Notes under the pieces: model-generated
Database searches by the model: none
What the model saw: only the letters and a program-made list of their open reading frames with translations
Told to the model about the DNA's origin: nothing
Translations under genes and position numbers: made by a program
Source of the DNA: Ornithinimicrobium cryptoxanthini
Lineage (GTDB): Bacteria > Actinomycetota > Actinomycetes > Actinomycetales > Dermatophilaceae
DNA: 64,000 nt
Reading direction: 5' to 3'
Assembly (NCBI RefSeq): GCF_023923205.1
Contig: NZ_CP099490.1
Location: 2,728,001-2,792,000 of the forward strand
In this document: in pieces, positions 27,166 to 36,102 of the stretch
Layout of the letters: each line of letters opens with the position of its first letter
Numbering within the stretch: position 1 is the first letter of the stretch

Positions 27166-28899
27166 GTGACCACTCCCGCGACGCACCCGCACCACCCCGC
27201 CGAGTCCCACGATGCGCCCTGGTGGCGCCATGCGGTGATCTATCAGGTCTATCCGCGCTCGTGGGCGGACGGCAACGGCGACGGGATCGGCGACCTACCG
27301 GGCATCACCAGCCGTCTGCCCTACCTGGCCGACCTCGGCGTGGACGCGGTCTGGCTGTCGCCGTTCTATGTCTCGCCGATGAACGACGCGGGCTACGACG
27401 TGGCCGACTACCGCGACATCGACCCCCTGTTCGGCACGCTGGACGATGCCGACGCGCTGATCGCGCAGGCTCACGAGCTCGGCATCCGCGTGATCGTCGA
27501 CCTCGTGCCCAACCACACCTCAAGCCAGCACGAGTGGTTTCAGGCAGCACTGGCCACCGCACCCGGGTCGCCCGAGCGGGACCGCTACATGTTCGCCGAG
27601 GGCAAGGGGGCCGACGGCTCCCAGCCGCCCAACAACTGGCAGTCCGTCTTCGGCGGTCCGGCCTGGACGAGGTTGGAGGGTGCTGACGGGACACCGGGGC
27701 AGTGGTACCTGCACCTGTTCGACTCCACGCAGCCCGACCTCAACTGGGAGAACCCCCAGGTGCGGGAGATGTTCACCGACGTGCTGGCGTTCTGGCTCGA
27801 CCGCGGCGTCGACGGTTTCCGCGTCGACGTCGCCCACGGGTTGATCAAGGCTGACGGCCTGCCGGACTGGCACGAGCGCACCGGGATGCTCGGCAGCCAC
27901 GAGGAGGAGCACCGCACCGAGGGTGCACAGCCCGCGCGTGCACCGATGTGGGACCAGGACGGCGTCCACGAGATCTATCGCGAGTGGCGCCAGGTGCTGG
28001 AGGGCTACAACCCCGAGGGCGATCCCGCCAAAGACCGCATCCTCGTCGCCGAGGCCTGGGTGGAACCGGTCGAGCGGGCGGTGGCCTATGTGCGCCCCGA
28101 CGAGATGCACCAGGCCTTCAACTTCGGCTTCCTGGAGTGCGCCTGGCGCGCCGAGGACCTCCACCAGGTGGTCACCGACTCCCTCGACGCCGCCGACCTG
28201 GTCGGGGCACCGAGCACGTGGGTGCTGTCCAACCACGACGTCGTCCGGCACGCGAGCCGGCTCGGCCTGGAGGTCGGTGTCACGCGCCCCAACGGGATCG
28301 GTGTGGGTGATGTGCAGCCCAACAACGCCCTGGGGATGCGTCGGGCGCGGGCCGCGACGGTGCTGATGCTGGCCCTGCCCGGCTCGGCCTACATCTATCA
28401 GGGCGAGGAGCTCGGCCTGCCCGACCACACGGCCCTGCCCGACGAGGTCCGTCAGGACCCGACCTGGGAGCGCTCCGGTCACACCGAGCGCGGTCGGGAC
28501 GGCTGCCGGGTGCCGATGCCCTGGGAAGCCGGCCAGCCGACATACGGCTTCGGACCTGGCCACCAGAGCTGGCTGCCGCAGCCGGAGATCTATGGCCCGC
28601 TGGCGGTCGACCGCCAGCAGGGCGTGGCCGGCTCCTCGCTGGAGCTCTATCGCACCCTGCTGGCCACCCGGCGCGAGCTGGACCTCGGCGTGGGCGAGCT
28701 GGTGTGGGACGACGGGTTCGGCCCGGACGTCGTGGCGTTCCGCACGACCGACCAGGCCGGCGTCGGCGTGCACGTCATCGCCAACCTCGGCGCGGAGCCC
28801 GTGGCCCTGCCGACCGGTGCCGAGGTCGTGCTGAGCAGCGCCGCACTCGTCGGCGGTGAGCTCCCGACAGACACCACCGTCTGGCTGCGGGTGGGCTGA
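27166..28899 (+). CDS. Alpha-glucosidase / oligo-1,6-glucosidase (GH13)
   Basis: 577 aa intracellular GH13. Conserved regions: DLVPNHTS (region I), nucleophile Asp in GFRVDVAHG (about 214), acid/base Glu in LVAEAWVEP (about 294), and Asp in LSNHDVVRH (about 354). This is the AglA/oligo-1,6-glucosidase subfamily. No signal peptide. It could work downstream of MalQ on maltodextrins. GTG 27166 has CACAAT eight bases before it. Confidence 0.92.
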   Translation: MTTPATHPHHPAESHDAPWWRHAVIYQVYPRSWADGNGDGIGDLPGITSRLPYLADLGVDAVWLSPFYVSPMNDAGYDVADYRDIDPLFGTLDDADALIAQAHELGIRVIVDLVPNHTSSQHEWFQAALATAPGSPERDRYMFAEGKGADGSQPPNNWQSVFGGPAWTRLEGADGTPGQWYLHLFDSTQPDLNWENPQVREMFTDVLAFWLDRGVDGFRVDVAHGLIKADGLPDWHERTGMLGSHEEEHRTEGAQPARAPMWDQDGVHEIYREWRQVLEGYNPEGDPAKDRILVAEAWVEPVERAVAYVRPDEMHQAFNFGFLECAWRAEDLHQVVTDSLDAADLVGAPSTWVLSNHDVVRHASRLGLEVGVTRPNGIGVGDVQPNNALGMRRARAATVLMLALPGSAYIYQGEELGLPDHTALPDEVRQDPTWERSGHTERGRDGCRVPMPWEAGQPTYGFGPGHQSWLPQPEIYGPLAVDRQQGVAGSSLELYRTLLATRRELDLGVGELVWDDGFGPDVVAFRTTDQAGVGVHVIANLGAEPVALPTGAEVVLSSAALVGGELPTDTTVWLRVG

Positions 28900-28910
28900 C
28901 CCGCGGACCG

Positions 28911-30227
28911 CTAGGAGGTCTCGGGGGACCCGTCGGGCTCGCGGACGGCCGTCACCTGCACCCGCTCGATGCGCATGCCGTCCACGGCGAGCACCTCAAA
29001 ACGCAGGCCGCTGGTCTCGATGACGTCGCCGGCCTCGGCGAGGCGGCCAAGACGCTCCAGCACCAGACCGGCGGCGGTGTCGTAGTTCTCGTTCTGCAGG
29101 GCGGCACCGGTCAGCTCCTCGAGCTCCTCGATGTTCAGACCACCGTCGACGGTGAGCGACTCCCCCACCGTCAGCGTGGCGTCCTCGGGGTCGGTGCGGG
29201 AGTCGTACTCGTCATAGATCTCCCCCACCAGCTCCTCCACCAGGTCCTCCATGGTGACGATCCCGTCGGTCCCGCCGTATTCGTCGACGACCAGGGCGAT
29301 CTGCTGCTTCTCGCTGCGCAGCCGGTTCAGGGCGGGCATCACGTGCAGGCTCCCCGGCAGGGGCACGATGGGTCGGGTGATGTCCGAGATCCGGCTGACC
29401 TGCCACCGGTCGAGGGGCACCTCGAGCACGTCGCGGATGTGCACGAAACCCAGGATGTCGTCGACGGAGCGGCCGGTCACCGGGAAACGGGAGTGCGAGG
29501 AGCCAACGATCAGCCCATGGACCTCTTCCACGGTCGCGTCCCCGTTGAGGAACTGCACCGCAGTGCGGGGAGTCATCACGACGTCGAGGTTGCGCTCGTG
29601 CACCCGGAAGACGTCGGTGAGGATGCGGCGGCTGTAGGGACGCAGGCCCTGGTGCCCCTCGATGATGTCGCGGACCTCCTCGGTGGACATCTCCTCGGCG
29701 GAGGCGTTCGGGTCGCCGCCCAGCAGGCGCACCACCACGTTGGTGGACACCGACAGCAGCCAGATCACGGGACGGACCAGCTTGGCGAAGAGGTTCAGCG
29801 GGGGCCCCAGGATCTTGGTGAACGAGACCGATCGCTGCATCGCCAGGCGCTTGGGCACCAACTCCCCGAAGACGAGCGAGAGATAGGCGATCAGCAGGGT
29901 CATCGCCAGCAGCGCCACGGTGTCCGCGATCCCGTCCGGCACCCCCCATCTCATCAGCACCGGCACCAGGTCAGGGGCGATGGTCGAACCGCCGTATGCC
30001 GAGGAGAAGAACCCTGCGACCGTCACCCCGATCTGGACCGCGGAGAGGAACTGGTTGGGGTTGCGGACGAGGGCGCCGATGCGCTGGCCCCGCTCGCCAC
30101 TCGCCTCGATCTTGCGCACCTGCGAGTCGCGCAGCGTGACGATGGCCATCTCGGTGCCGGCGAAGACACCGCCGATCAGCACGAAGAGCATGACCAGGAG
30201 CAGGTTCACGACTGTCTGGGAGTCCAC
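28911..30227 (-). CDS. CNNM/hemolysin-C family transporter-associated protein, 438 aa
   Basis: An N-terminal CNNM (DUF21) domain with three to four transmembrane helices (about 5-180), a CBS pair (about 215-340; MTPRTAVQFLNGD and FVHIRDVL), and a CorC/HlyC C-terminal domain (about 360-430). Family members help Mg2+/Co2+ efflux. GTG 30227 has TAGCGT at seven bases. The long open stretch upstream to 30428 is not coding because it overlaps the next promoter. It is divergent from the HTH gene at 30341. Confidence 0.9.
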   Translation of the reverse strand: MDSQTVVNLLLVMLFVLIGGVFAGTEMAIVTLRDSQVRKIEASGERGQRIGALVRNPNQFLSAVQIGVTVAGFFSSAYGGSTIAPDLVPVLMRWGVPDGIADTVALLAMTLLIAYLSLVFGELVPKRLAMQRSVSFTKILGPPLNLFAKLVRPVIWLLSVSTNVVVRLLGGDPNASAEEMSTEEVRDIIEGHQGLRPYSRRILTDVFRVHERNLDVVMTPRTAVQFLNGDATVEEVHGLIVGSSHSRFPVTGRSVDDILGFVHIRDVLEVPLDRWQVSRISDITRPIVPLPGSLHVMPALNRLRSEKQQIALVVDEYGGTDGIVTMEDLVEELVGEIYDEYDSRTDPEDATLTVGESLTVDGGLNIEELEELTGAALQNENYDTAAGLVLERLGRLAEAGDVIETSGLRFEVLAVDGMRIERVQVTAVREPDGSPETS

Positions 30228-30340
30228 GCACCTGACGCTACCGTCCGCAGGGTGGGCGATCCTGGAAATCCTCCGTCCTGGCCCGGTCGGTCCCCATCGG
30301 CTGGACGATCTCTCCTGCTCAGGCCGGTTACGCTTGGCCC

Positions 30341-31000
30341 ATGACCCGCGACGATGCCTCCCAGGTGGGCCCCGCGAGCACCGATCCCGAGGGCCCCCGC
30401 GGCGACGGCAGAGTGGCTGGGGGACCACTGATCGCGGTGCCCGGCCATGCGAGTGCTGCGGCGCCCGACGGCGCGACCGAGTCCGACCAGATGCCCTTCG
30501 AGCGACGAGCCGCCACCGATGCGGAGGCCCGAGCCCTCGCCTCGGGACTGCGTCTGCGGATCCTGCGACTCACGCTCGATGAGGCGCTCACCAACAAGGA
30601 GATCGCCGACGCCCTGGACCGCAACCCCGCCTCGGTGCTCCACCACGTCCGCACCCTGGTCGACAACGGCTTCCTGCGCGCCGAGGATCCACGGCGCGGC
30701 ACCCGCGGCGCACGAGAGATCCCCTACCGCTCGACGGGCAAGGCCTGGAACATGGACACCCAGGGCGTGACGGCGGGACCGATCGTGGAGGCGTTTCTCT
30801 CCGAGATCGGCGACGTGCCCCCTCACCTGCGAGAGCTGTCCCGCATGCGCGTCAACGGTTCGGACCTGCCGGAGTTCCGCAAGCGCCTTTATGACCTGCT
30901 GCTGGAGTTCTATCGACGTCCCCACGACGCGGAGTCGGCGCCGCACTCGATCTTCGTCGCGATCCACCCCGACACGTCGACCCCGCGGCGGCACTCCTAA
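30341..31000 (+). CDS. Winged-helix (ArsR-like) transcriptional regulator, 219 aa
   Basis: The HTH is ASGLRLRILRLTLDEALTNKEIADALD followed by SVLHHVRTLVDNGFLR, at about residues 66-110. The N-terminal 60 aa are low-complexity and Pro/Gly/Ala-rich. The wing is RRGTRGAREIPYRSTGKAW. No metal or ligand motif is obvious. ATG 30341 has TACGCT six bases before it (leaderless). Target unknown; it might control the divergent CNNM gene. Confidence 0.82.
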   Translation: MTRDDASQVGPASTDPEGPRGDGRVAGGPLIAVPGHASAAAPDGATESDQMPFERRAATDAEARALASGLRLRILRLTLDEALTNKEIADALDRNPASVLHHVRTLVDNGFLRAEDPRRGTRGAREIPYRSTGKAWNMDTQGVTAGPIVEAFLSEIGDVPPHLRELSRMRVNGSDLPEFRKRLYDLLLEFYRRPHDAESAPHSIFVAIHPDTSTPRRHS

Positions 31001-31075
31001 AAATCGCGAGAGGTCGAGCCTGCTCGTGATGTCGCCGATGCCGGTGTCGGCGGATCCGCGCACTCGGCCCCGAAG

Positions 31076-31085
31076 TTATCCACAG
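31076..31085 (+). promoter_or_regulatory. DnaA-box-like word TTATCCACAG upstream of unknown gene
   Basis: TTATCCACAG lies 41 bp before ATG 31127. It is the same word as in the two repeats flanking the toxin-antitoxin operon. Confidence 0.45.
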
Positions 31086-31126
31086 GCGAGGAACGCGAGG
31101 GTTACGGATCCTGCCACGATCGGCCC

Positions 31127-32128
31127 ATGACGGATGAGGCACTGGTGGGGAACGTCGTCGCCTGGGCGGGTCGCAAGCAGCGTGCGGTGGACGCTGCAGT
31201 CCTGGAGTCGGTGCTGCGGGCACGAGGGCCGGGAGCGGGCGTGGGGAGGTGGCCGCCTGGGTCCGTCGTGGACCTCCTCCTCGTGCGCTGGCCGAAGAGC
31301 CAGGAGGAACTGCCGGAACAGGAGACCCTGGCTTCCACACTCGAGACGTTCTGGAGGTTCCTTCGCGCCACGGGACTGATGGCGCACGGCTCGGCGGAGC
31401 CGAAGGCCCTCCTGCGGGAGTTCGGCCGGGCCGCCGTCCGGTTGTGGGTGCCTGGAAGTCCTGAGCAGGCTGTTTCGGAAGACCTGGCCTGGTTCAGCCC
31501 GTCCTCACCGGCGAAGACTGCAACCGCGATCCGCCGGTCGGTCTTCATCCTGAAGTGCCTCTGGCTGGCGGACTGGGTCGGCGAGGGCGTGGCGACGTCG
31601 GACCGGGGGTTCCCACCCGTCGGCACGCTCCACGACGTCGTCGACTATGACGTGGTCGAGCCGGACCTGATGTGGCTCGCCTGCGTGCGCGGAGGCCTCA
31701 TCGAGGTCACCGCCGGACGAGCAGTGCAGGTCTGCGGCCGTCCCCACTCGGACGAGGAGTGGGTCCACCTCGGCCTGCAGCTCGTGGTGAGCCTCCTGCT
31801 CTGCCTTGACCTCGACAACCGTGACCCAGCGCTCTACGCGCTGGCCGGTCTGTGGCACCCGGGCTTCAACGGCTGGGAGGAGGACGAACTCGCAGAAGGG
31901 TGGTGGCGCTCGGAGCACAACCGGGCCGGTCACCGCGCGCAGAGTGGCGATCGGGAGAGATCCGCCGACGCGGCATACGGCGCGCTCATCCTGCTCGAGG
32001 AACTCGGCGTGCTCGATGAGCCTGCCGGCGGCGGTCGGCGGTTCGCGCCGACGGCACTCGGCCACGACGTGGCCCTCGCTGTCATGCACCTCGGCCTTCA
32101 GGGAGCGTTCCTGGAGGACACTGCCTGA
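31127..32128 (+). CDS. Unknown protein, 333 aa
   Basis: I recognise no domain. It is acidic and Trp-rich (12 or more Trp), with mostly helical-looking segments and no signal peptide or transmembrane helix. The C-terminal part (SADAAYGALILLEELGVLDE) reads like a winged-helix or TPR-like end. The ATG has CACGAT six bases before it. Its context is accessory: a DnaA-box-like word upstream and a VapBC-type pair downstream. It may be a defence or maintenance gene, but the sequence alone does not show it. Confidence 0.65.
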   Translation: MTDEALVGNVVAWAGRKQRAVDAAVLESVLRARGPGAGVGRWPPGSVVDLLLVRWPKSQEELPEQETLASTLETFWRFLRATGLMAHGSAEPKALLREFGRAAVRLWVPGSPEQAVSEDLAWFSPSSPAKTATAIRRSVFILKCLWLADWVGEGVATSDRGFPPVGTLHDVVDYDVVEPDLMWLACVRGGLIEVTAGRAVQVCGRPHSDEEWVHLGLQLVVSLLLCLDLDNRDPALYALAGLWHPGFNGWEEDELAEGWWRSEHNRAGHRAQSGDRERSADAAYGALILLEELGVLDEPAGGGRRFAPTALGHDVALAVMHLGLQGAFLEDTA

Positions 32129-32167
32129 CCCGCTCGTGCCGCAGAGCGCTTGGCACGGTCTCATGTC

Positions 32168-32187
32168 ATGCATGCAAACACATGCAT
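32168..32187. promoter_or_regulatory. Inverted-repeat operator of the VapBC-type pair
   Basis: ATGCATG-CAAACA-CATGCAT: 7-bp arms around a 6-bp spacer. The right arm overlaps the -10-like CATAAT (32185-32190), whose end is six bases before ATG 32197. This is the usual layout for RHH antitoxin autoregulation. Confidence 0.7.
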
Positions 32188-32196
32188 AATGTATGG

Positions 32197-32457
32197 ATGG
32201 GAGTGCTGATGCAGATCCGCGATGTCGACGAGGCGGTCCGGGACACCCTCAAAGCTCGCGCGGCCACGGAAGGCGTCTCGCTCAACACCTACCTGCGGAC
32301 CTTGCTGTCCCAGGCTGCTGCGACGCCGACCCGTCAGGAGGTGTTCGACCGCATCGCGAGTCGCGCGGAGCGGTCCGACGCGTCGTCGGTCGATCTCGTC
32401 CGTCAGCTCCGCGACGCGACTTCTCCCCGTGACACGACCTCGCCCCGCGAGCCGTGA
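32197..32457 (+). CDS. vapB: VapB/FitA-type ribbon-helix-helix antitoxin, 86 aa
   Basis: LMQIRDVDEAVRDTLKARAATEGVSLNTYLRTLLSQAA is a FitA-type Arc/MetJ RHH domain; the C-terminal 35 aa are the toxin-binding tail. ATG 32197 has CATAAT at six bases; ATG 32182 and 32209 are alternatives. It overlaps the toxin gene by 4 bp (GTGA). Confidence 0.88.
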   Translation: MGVLMQIRDVDEAVRDTLKARAATEGVSLNTYLRTLLSQAAATPTRQEVFDRIASRAERSDASSVDLVRQLRDATSPRDTTSPREP

Positions 32458-32849
32458 GCGTCGTCGTCGACTCGTCAGTGCTCGTCGACCTCCTGACAGG
32501 CGCCGCTCAGCCAAGCCTGCTCGGTGACGCCTTCGAGCAGGAGTGGCACGTGCCGGCGCATCTCGACGCTGAGGTCGTGCATGCCCTCAGGGGCCTCGTG
32601 CTGGGGGCTCATATCTCGGCGGCTCGGGCGCAGGACGCTCTGACCGACCTGCACGAGCTCCGGCTGCGCAGGTGGCCCCTTGAGCTCCCCCTCGCCCGTC
32701 GCTGCCTCGAGCTGGCGCACAACGTCTCCGCCTACGACGCGGCCTTCCTGACCCTGGCCGAGGTGCTGGACTGCCCCATGCTGACCAGGGACGCGAGGCT
32801 GGCCCGCGCTGCCGACGGTCTTAGCGGCGCGCAGATCCGGGTGGTGTGA
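32454..32849 (+). CDS. vapC: VapC/FitB-type PIN-domain toxin RNase, 131 aa
   Basis: PIN residues: Asp6 (VVVDSSVLVDLL), Glu in HLDAEVVHALRG, Asp in NVSAYDAAFLTLAE, and Asp in LTRDARLA. These give a Mg2+-dependent ribonuclease of the FitB branch. GTG start coupled to vapB. Likely target is RNA, often tRNA, in the family; target not predictable. Confidence 0.9.
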   Translation: MSVVVDSSVLVDLLTGAAQPSLLGDAFEQEWHVPAHLDAEVVHALRGLVLGAHISAARAQDALTDLHELRLRRWPLELPLARRCLELAHNVSAYDAAFLTLAEVLDCPMLTRDARLARAADGLSGAQIRVV

Positions 32850-32887
32850 CGACGCCTTGGCCTCGCTCCGAACCACTCCACAAGTGA

Positions 32888-33547
32888 TTAGCGGGTGAGG
32901 ATGTGGCCGACGGGGGTGCTGGCGCGGGTCCAGGGGCCGGCGCGGAAGACGTTGACCTGCTCCCCCGGCCGGGCAAAGCCCAGGCCGTAGGCCGCCAGCC
33001 CGACTCCCGCTGGCAGGCCGCCTGCCGCCGGGCGGCCCCACACGCGCTCTCGCAGCGCCCCGACCGCGAGCGCGCCAGACCCCTCTGGGGCGCCCTGCGC
33101 GATCTCGGCGATGCCGTCCTTGGCGACAGACAGCAGCTCGTCCGCGTCGACCTGGCCTAGGGGCTCCCACCCGGAGCGGGCCGGGGTCAGCGCCGTCCAG
33201 GGCTCGCTGACCACCATCGGCGGCACCGACAGCAGGGTGCTGGTGTCACCCGTGCTGGCCCGGCGCGCCATCCGGTCGCTGATCGCGGACAGGGGCACCG
33301 TCGCATCCAGGGTCTGCGCACCACGCAGCGCGATCAGCGGCATCGTCCGCAGCCCCAGGACGACCCCCGAGCCGACCAGTCCGCGTCCGGGCAGGACACA
33401 CACCCATGCGGCGAGGACGCCGCCGTTGGTCTGCAGCCGCACCGAGCCCTGGTCCATCAGGGACCGGGCCCGCCGCGCAAAGGTCGCCAGGTCCTGCAGG
33501 CTCTCGACGTCCGCGAACTCCAGGGTCACGCCCTCCTGCGCGTTCAT
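32888..33547 (-). CDS. Conserved hypothetical protein, 219 aa
   Basis: No domain that I recognise. It is a mostly beta/coil-looking soluble protein with repeated hydrophobic strands, no signal peptide and no transmembrane helix. ATG 33547 overlaps the thioesterase stop by 4 bp, so it is in a two-gene operon with it. I recall similar proteins next to such thioesterases in related actinobacteria, but cannot name the family. Function unknown. Confidence 0.7.
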   Translation of the reverse strand: MNAQEGVTLEFADVESLQDLATFARRARSLMDQGSVRLQTNGGVLAAWVCVLPGRGLVGSGVVLGLRTMPLIALRGAQTLDATVPLSAISDRMARRASTGDTSTLLSVPPMVVSEPWTALTPARSGWEPLGQVDADELLSVAKDGIAEIAQGAPEGSGALAVGALRERVWGRPAAGGLPAGVGLAAYGLGFARPGEQVNVFRAGPWTRASTPVGHILTR

Positions 33548-34014
33548 CGGCGGTCCTTGTGGCTGCGCAGCGGCAGGGGGTCGCCCAGGACCACCTTCAT
33601 GGCCGCCCGCTCATGCTCGGCGATCCGGCGCGGCCGCCCCTTGCTGAGCTCATAGGTGACCAGCGTCGACTCGGCCCGCGCGAAGGTGAGGTCACTGCCG
33701 CGCTGCCCCACGACATACGAGATGTCAAAGGCGGCACCGCTGATCCGCGAGCACCACAGCGTGACCAGCGCTGGCTCGTAGTTGAACGTCATCGGGGCCA
33801 GGTAGTCGATCTCGGTGCGGGCCACGAGCACCCCGTCCTCGAGCAGCGAGCGCTCCTGACCGAACCACTCGTGGAACGCATAGACCCGGGCCTCCTCCAG
33901 ATAGCGGAGGTACTGCACGTTGTTGACGTGGCCGTAGGCGTCCATGTCGGACCAGCGGACGGCCACCTCGACCGTCGCGGCGTTCGGTGGCAGGGCGTGC
34001 GTGGTGGCAGGCAT
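33544..34014 (-). CDS. Acyl-CoA thioesterase, 4HBT hot-dog fold, 156 aa
   Basis: VRWSDMDAYGHVNNVQYLRYLEEAR is the 4HBT catalytic region with Asp in SDMDAYGHVNN. The likely substrate is an acyl-CoA; chain length unknown. ATG 34014 has GAGGAT at six bases (leaderless). First gene of a two-gene operon. It is divergent from tesB, so two hot-dog thioesterases share a 41-bp promoter region. Confidence 0.88.
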   Translation of the reverse strand: MPATTHALPPNAATVEVAVRWSDMDAYGHVNNVQYLRYLEEARVYAFHEWFGQERSLLEDGVLVARTEIDYLAPMTFNYEPALVTLWCSRISGAAFDISYVVGQRGSDLTFARAESTLVTYELSKGRPRRIAEHERAAMKVVLGDPLPLRSHKDRR

Positions 34015-34055
34015 GGGGACATCCTCTCAGCAGCGCCGTGGACTAGAGTTCCGGC

Positions 34056-34994
34056 GTGACCCCGACCCCCGACGAAGCTATCGATGACCTCCTCGACGTC
34101 CTGGACCTGACCTTCGAGGGCAAGACCGAGGTGCGAGTCTCCTCCACCGAGGGTGTCGTCGAAGACCTGCGCGACACCGAGGGTGAGGTTTTCGTCGGCC
34201 GCAGCCAGCCGATGCCGACCGGTCGGGTCTTCGGCGGCCAGGTGCTGGCGCAGTGCGTCGTCGCCGCCGGGCGGACGGTGGACGTCGATGACGGGGACGG
34301 TCCGCGGTTCATCCACTCGCTGCACGGCTACTTCCTGCGCCCGGGCGACGCCAACCAGCCGATCCGTTTCCTGGTCGACCGGATGCGCGACGGGGGGTCC
34401 TTCTCGGCCCGCCGGGTCCACGCCGTCCAGGAGGGACGGATCCTGCTGTCGATGATCACCTCGTTCCAGGAGGAGTCCGAGGGGCTGGATCACCAGGTCA
34501 CCATGCCGCAGGTGACGCCCGCGGAGCAGCTGCCGCCCGATGCCGAGGCGCTCTCCCAGATCGACCACCCGCTGGCGCGTCACGCCGCCAGCCGCGCCGT
34601 CGAGCTGCGGCACGTCGACGCGCAGCTCTTCCCCGGCAATGACATCGTGATCGGCGAGAGCCAGTCGGTGTGGCTGCGTGTGCCGCGCGCCCTGCCGGAC
34701 GACCCGCTGCTGCACGCGGCGGTGCTGGCCTACGCCTCCGACTACAGCCTGCTCGAGCCCGTGCTGCGTCGGCACGGGCTGGTGTGGGGTGACCCGCGGC
34801 TGCGGATGGCGAGCCTGGACCACGCCATGTGGTTCCACCGCCCGGACGGACGGGTCGACAACTGGGTGCTCGCCACGCAGGTCTCCCCGTCCGCGCAGGC
34901 CGGCCGCGGCCTCGGGCTCGGTCACATGTTTGCCGCCGACGGCGCTTTGCTGGCCACGGTCGGCCAGGAGGGCATGGTCCGCGTCAAGCAGTAG
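34056..34994 (+). CDS. tesB: Acyl-CoA thioesterase II (TesB)
   Basis: 312 aa double-hot-dog TesB. The N-terminal half ([22 protein letters not shown]) and C-terminal half ([19 protein letters not shown]) carry the conserved Asp/Gln/Thr catalytic elements. Hydrolyses medium- to long-chain acyl-CoA. GTG 34056 has TAGAGT six bases before it. Confidence 0.93.
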   Translation: MTPTPDEAIDDLLDVLDLTFEGKTEVRVSSTEGVVEDLRDTEGEVFVGRSQPMPTGRVFGGQVLAQCVVAAGRTVDVDDGDGPRFIHSLHGYFLRPGDANQPIRFLVDRMRDGGSFSARRVHAVQEGRILLSMITSFQEESEGLDHQVTMPQVTPAEQLPPDAEALSQIDHPLARHAASRAVELRHVDAQLFPGNDIVIGESQSVWLRVPRALPDDPLLHAAVLAYASDYSLLEPVLRRHGLVWGDPRLRMASLDHAMWFHRPDGRVDNWVLATQVSPSAQAGRGLGLGHMFAADGALLATVGQEGMVRVKQ

Positions 34995-35019
34995 GGAGCA
35001 CCGCTTGCCTGGACTGGTC

Positions 35020-35922
35020 TCAGAGGTCGACGACCTGTTCCACGAGCTCGGCGACCAGGTCATAGGCGTGCGGGTCGGTGACGTTCGCCATCGCGAAATA
35101 CACTGTGTCGGTGCCGATCTCGGCCAGGGCACCGAGCTTGTCCACCGCCTGGGCGACGCTGAGCGAGATCTCGCCCGTGCACATCGTCTCCCCACCGTCT
35201 CGGGTCAGCGCGAGCCGGGACAGCACGGTGTGCTCGATCTCCTGCGGGTCGCGACCGATGTCGGCACAGTGCCGGGCGAGCACGTCAAACTTGCCCCGCA
35301 GCACGCCCGGCCCCGAGTAGTCGAAGAGGTTGCACGCGTCGGCATACCGGGCGACCAGCCGCAACGTCTTGCGTTCCCCACCGCCACCGATCAGCACACG
35401 TGGTCGTCGCACGGGTTGCGGCGAGTTCAGGGGTCGTGCGAGGCGATAGTGCCTCCCGGCATACGGCGTCTCGTCACCGTCCCACATCTGCCCGATGATC
35501 TGCAGGGTCTCCTCGAGGCGCTCGAACCGCTCCGTCACCGGCGGATAGGCCACCCCGAGGCTGCGGTGCTCCTCCTCGAACCAGGCCGCGCCCAGGCCGA
35601 GCCAGGCCCGCCCACCGGACAGGACGTCCAGGGTGGTCACCGTCTTGGCGAGTATGCCGGGGTGCCGGTAGGTCACGCCCGTCACCAGCGCGCCGAGCTC
35701 GATCGAGGAGGTGAGCCCAGCGGCGAACCCCAGCGTGGTGTAGGCCTCCAGCATCTCCGCCTCCGGCGGCCCGAGCGCGGGGATCTGGAAGAAGTGGTCC
35801 ATCACCCACAGGCTGCTCAGCCCTGCCTGTTCGGCATCACGCGCGATGCGCGTGAAGGTCGGCCCGATCGAGGCGGGCGCGTCCGGCCACGACCAGTGAG
35901 ACACCTGCAGCCCGAGTTTCAT
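35020..35922 (-). CDS. LLM-class F420-dependent oxidoreductase, 300 aa
   Basis: Luciferase-like monooxygenase TIM barrel. Signature elements are [49 protein letters not shown] and [14 protein letters not shown]420 is the usual cofactor in actinobacterial members; substrate unknown. ATG 35922 has CAGACT at six bases. A 15-bp tandem repeat lies just upstream. Confidence 0.88.
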   Translation of the reverse strand: MKLGLQVSHWSWPDAPASIGPTFTRIARDAEQAGLSSLWVMDHFFQIPALGPPEAEMLEAYTTLGFAAGLTSSIELGALVTGVTYRHPGILAKTVTTLDVLSGGRAWLGLGAAWFEEEHRSLGVAYPPVTERFERLEETLQIIGQMWDGDETPYAGRHYRLARPLNSPQPVRRPRVLIGGGGERKTLRLVARYADACNLFDYSGPGVLRGKFDVLARHCADIGRDPQEIEHTVLSRLALTRDGGETMCTGEISLSVAQAVDKLGALAEIGTDTVYFAMANVTDPHAYDLVAELVEQVVDL

Positions 35923-35967
35923 CGCTCCAGTCTGCTCGATGGTGCCCGACGCCGGTCCGGTGACCCT

Positions 35968-36012
35968 GAGCGGACCGGTGTGGAGCGGACCGGTGTGGAG
36001 CGGAGCGGGGTG
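35968..36012. repeat. 15-bp tandem repeat between LLM gene and arcA
   Basis: GAGCGGACCGGTGTG occurs at 35968-35982 and 35983-35997 exactly, and a third, degenerate unit follows. It lies in the divergent gap of 180 bp and could affect either promoter. Confidence 0.7.
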
Positions 36013-36102
36013 GATCGTCGGAGGAGTCGATATCGTCGTGCTGGCGACCGGTGCGGTCCAGATCGAGTCCCAGCCACAGTCACGCACGCAGGAGGAACGT
36101 TG

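Noticed and set aside
22345..31085. Replication origin suggested by DnaA-box-like words
   Set aside because: Only four scattered words, no AT-rich unwinding region and no dnaA/dnaN genes.
35968..36012. Protein-coding minisatellite
   Set aside because: It lies in the divergent gap and outside the arcA and LLM frames.
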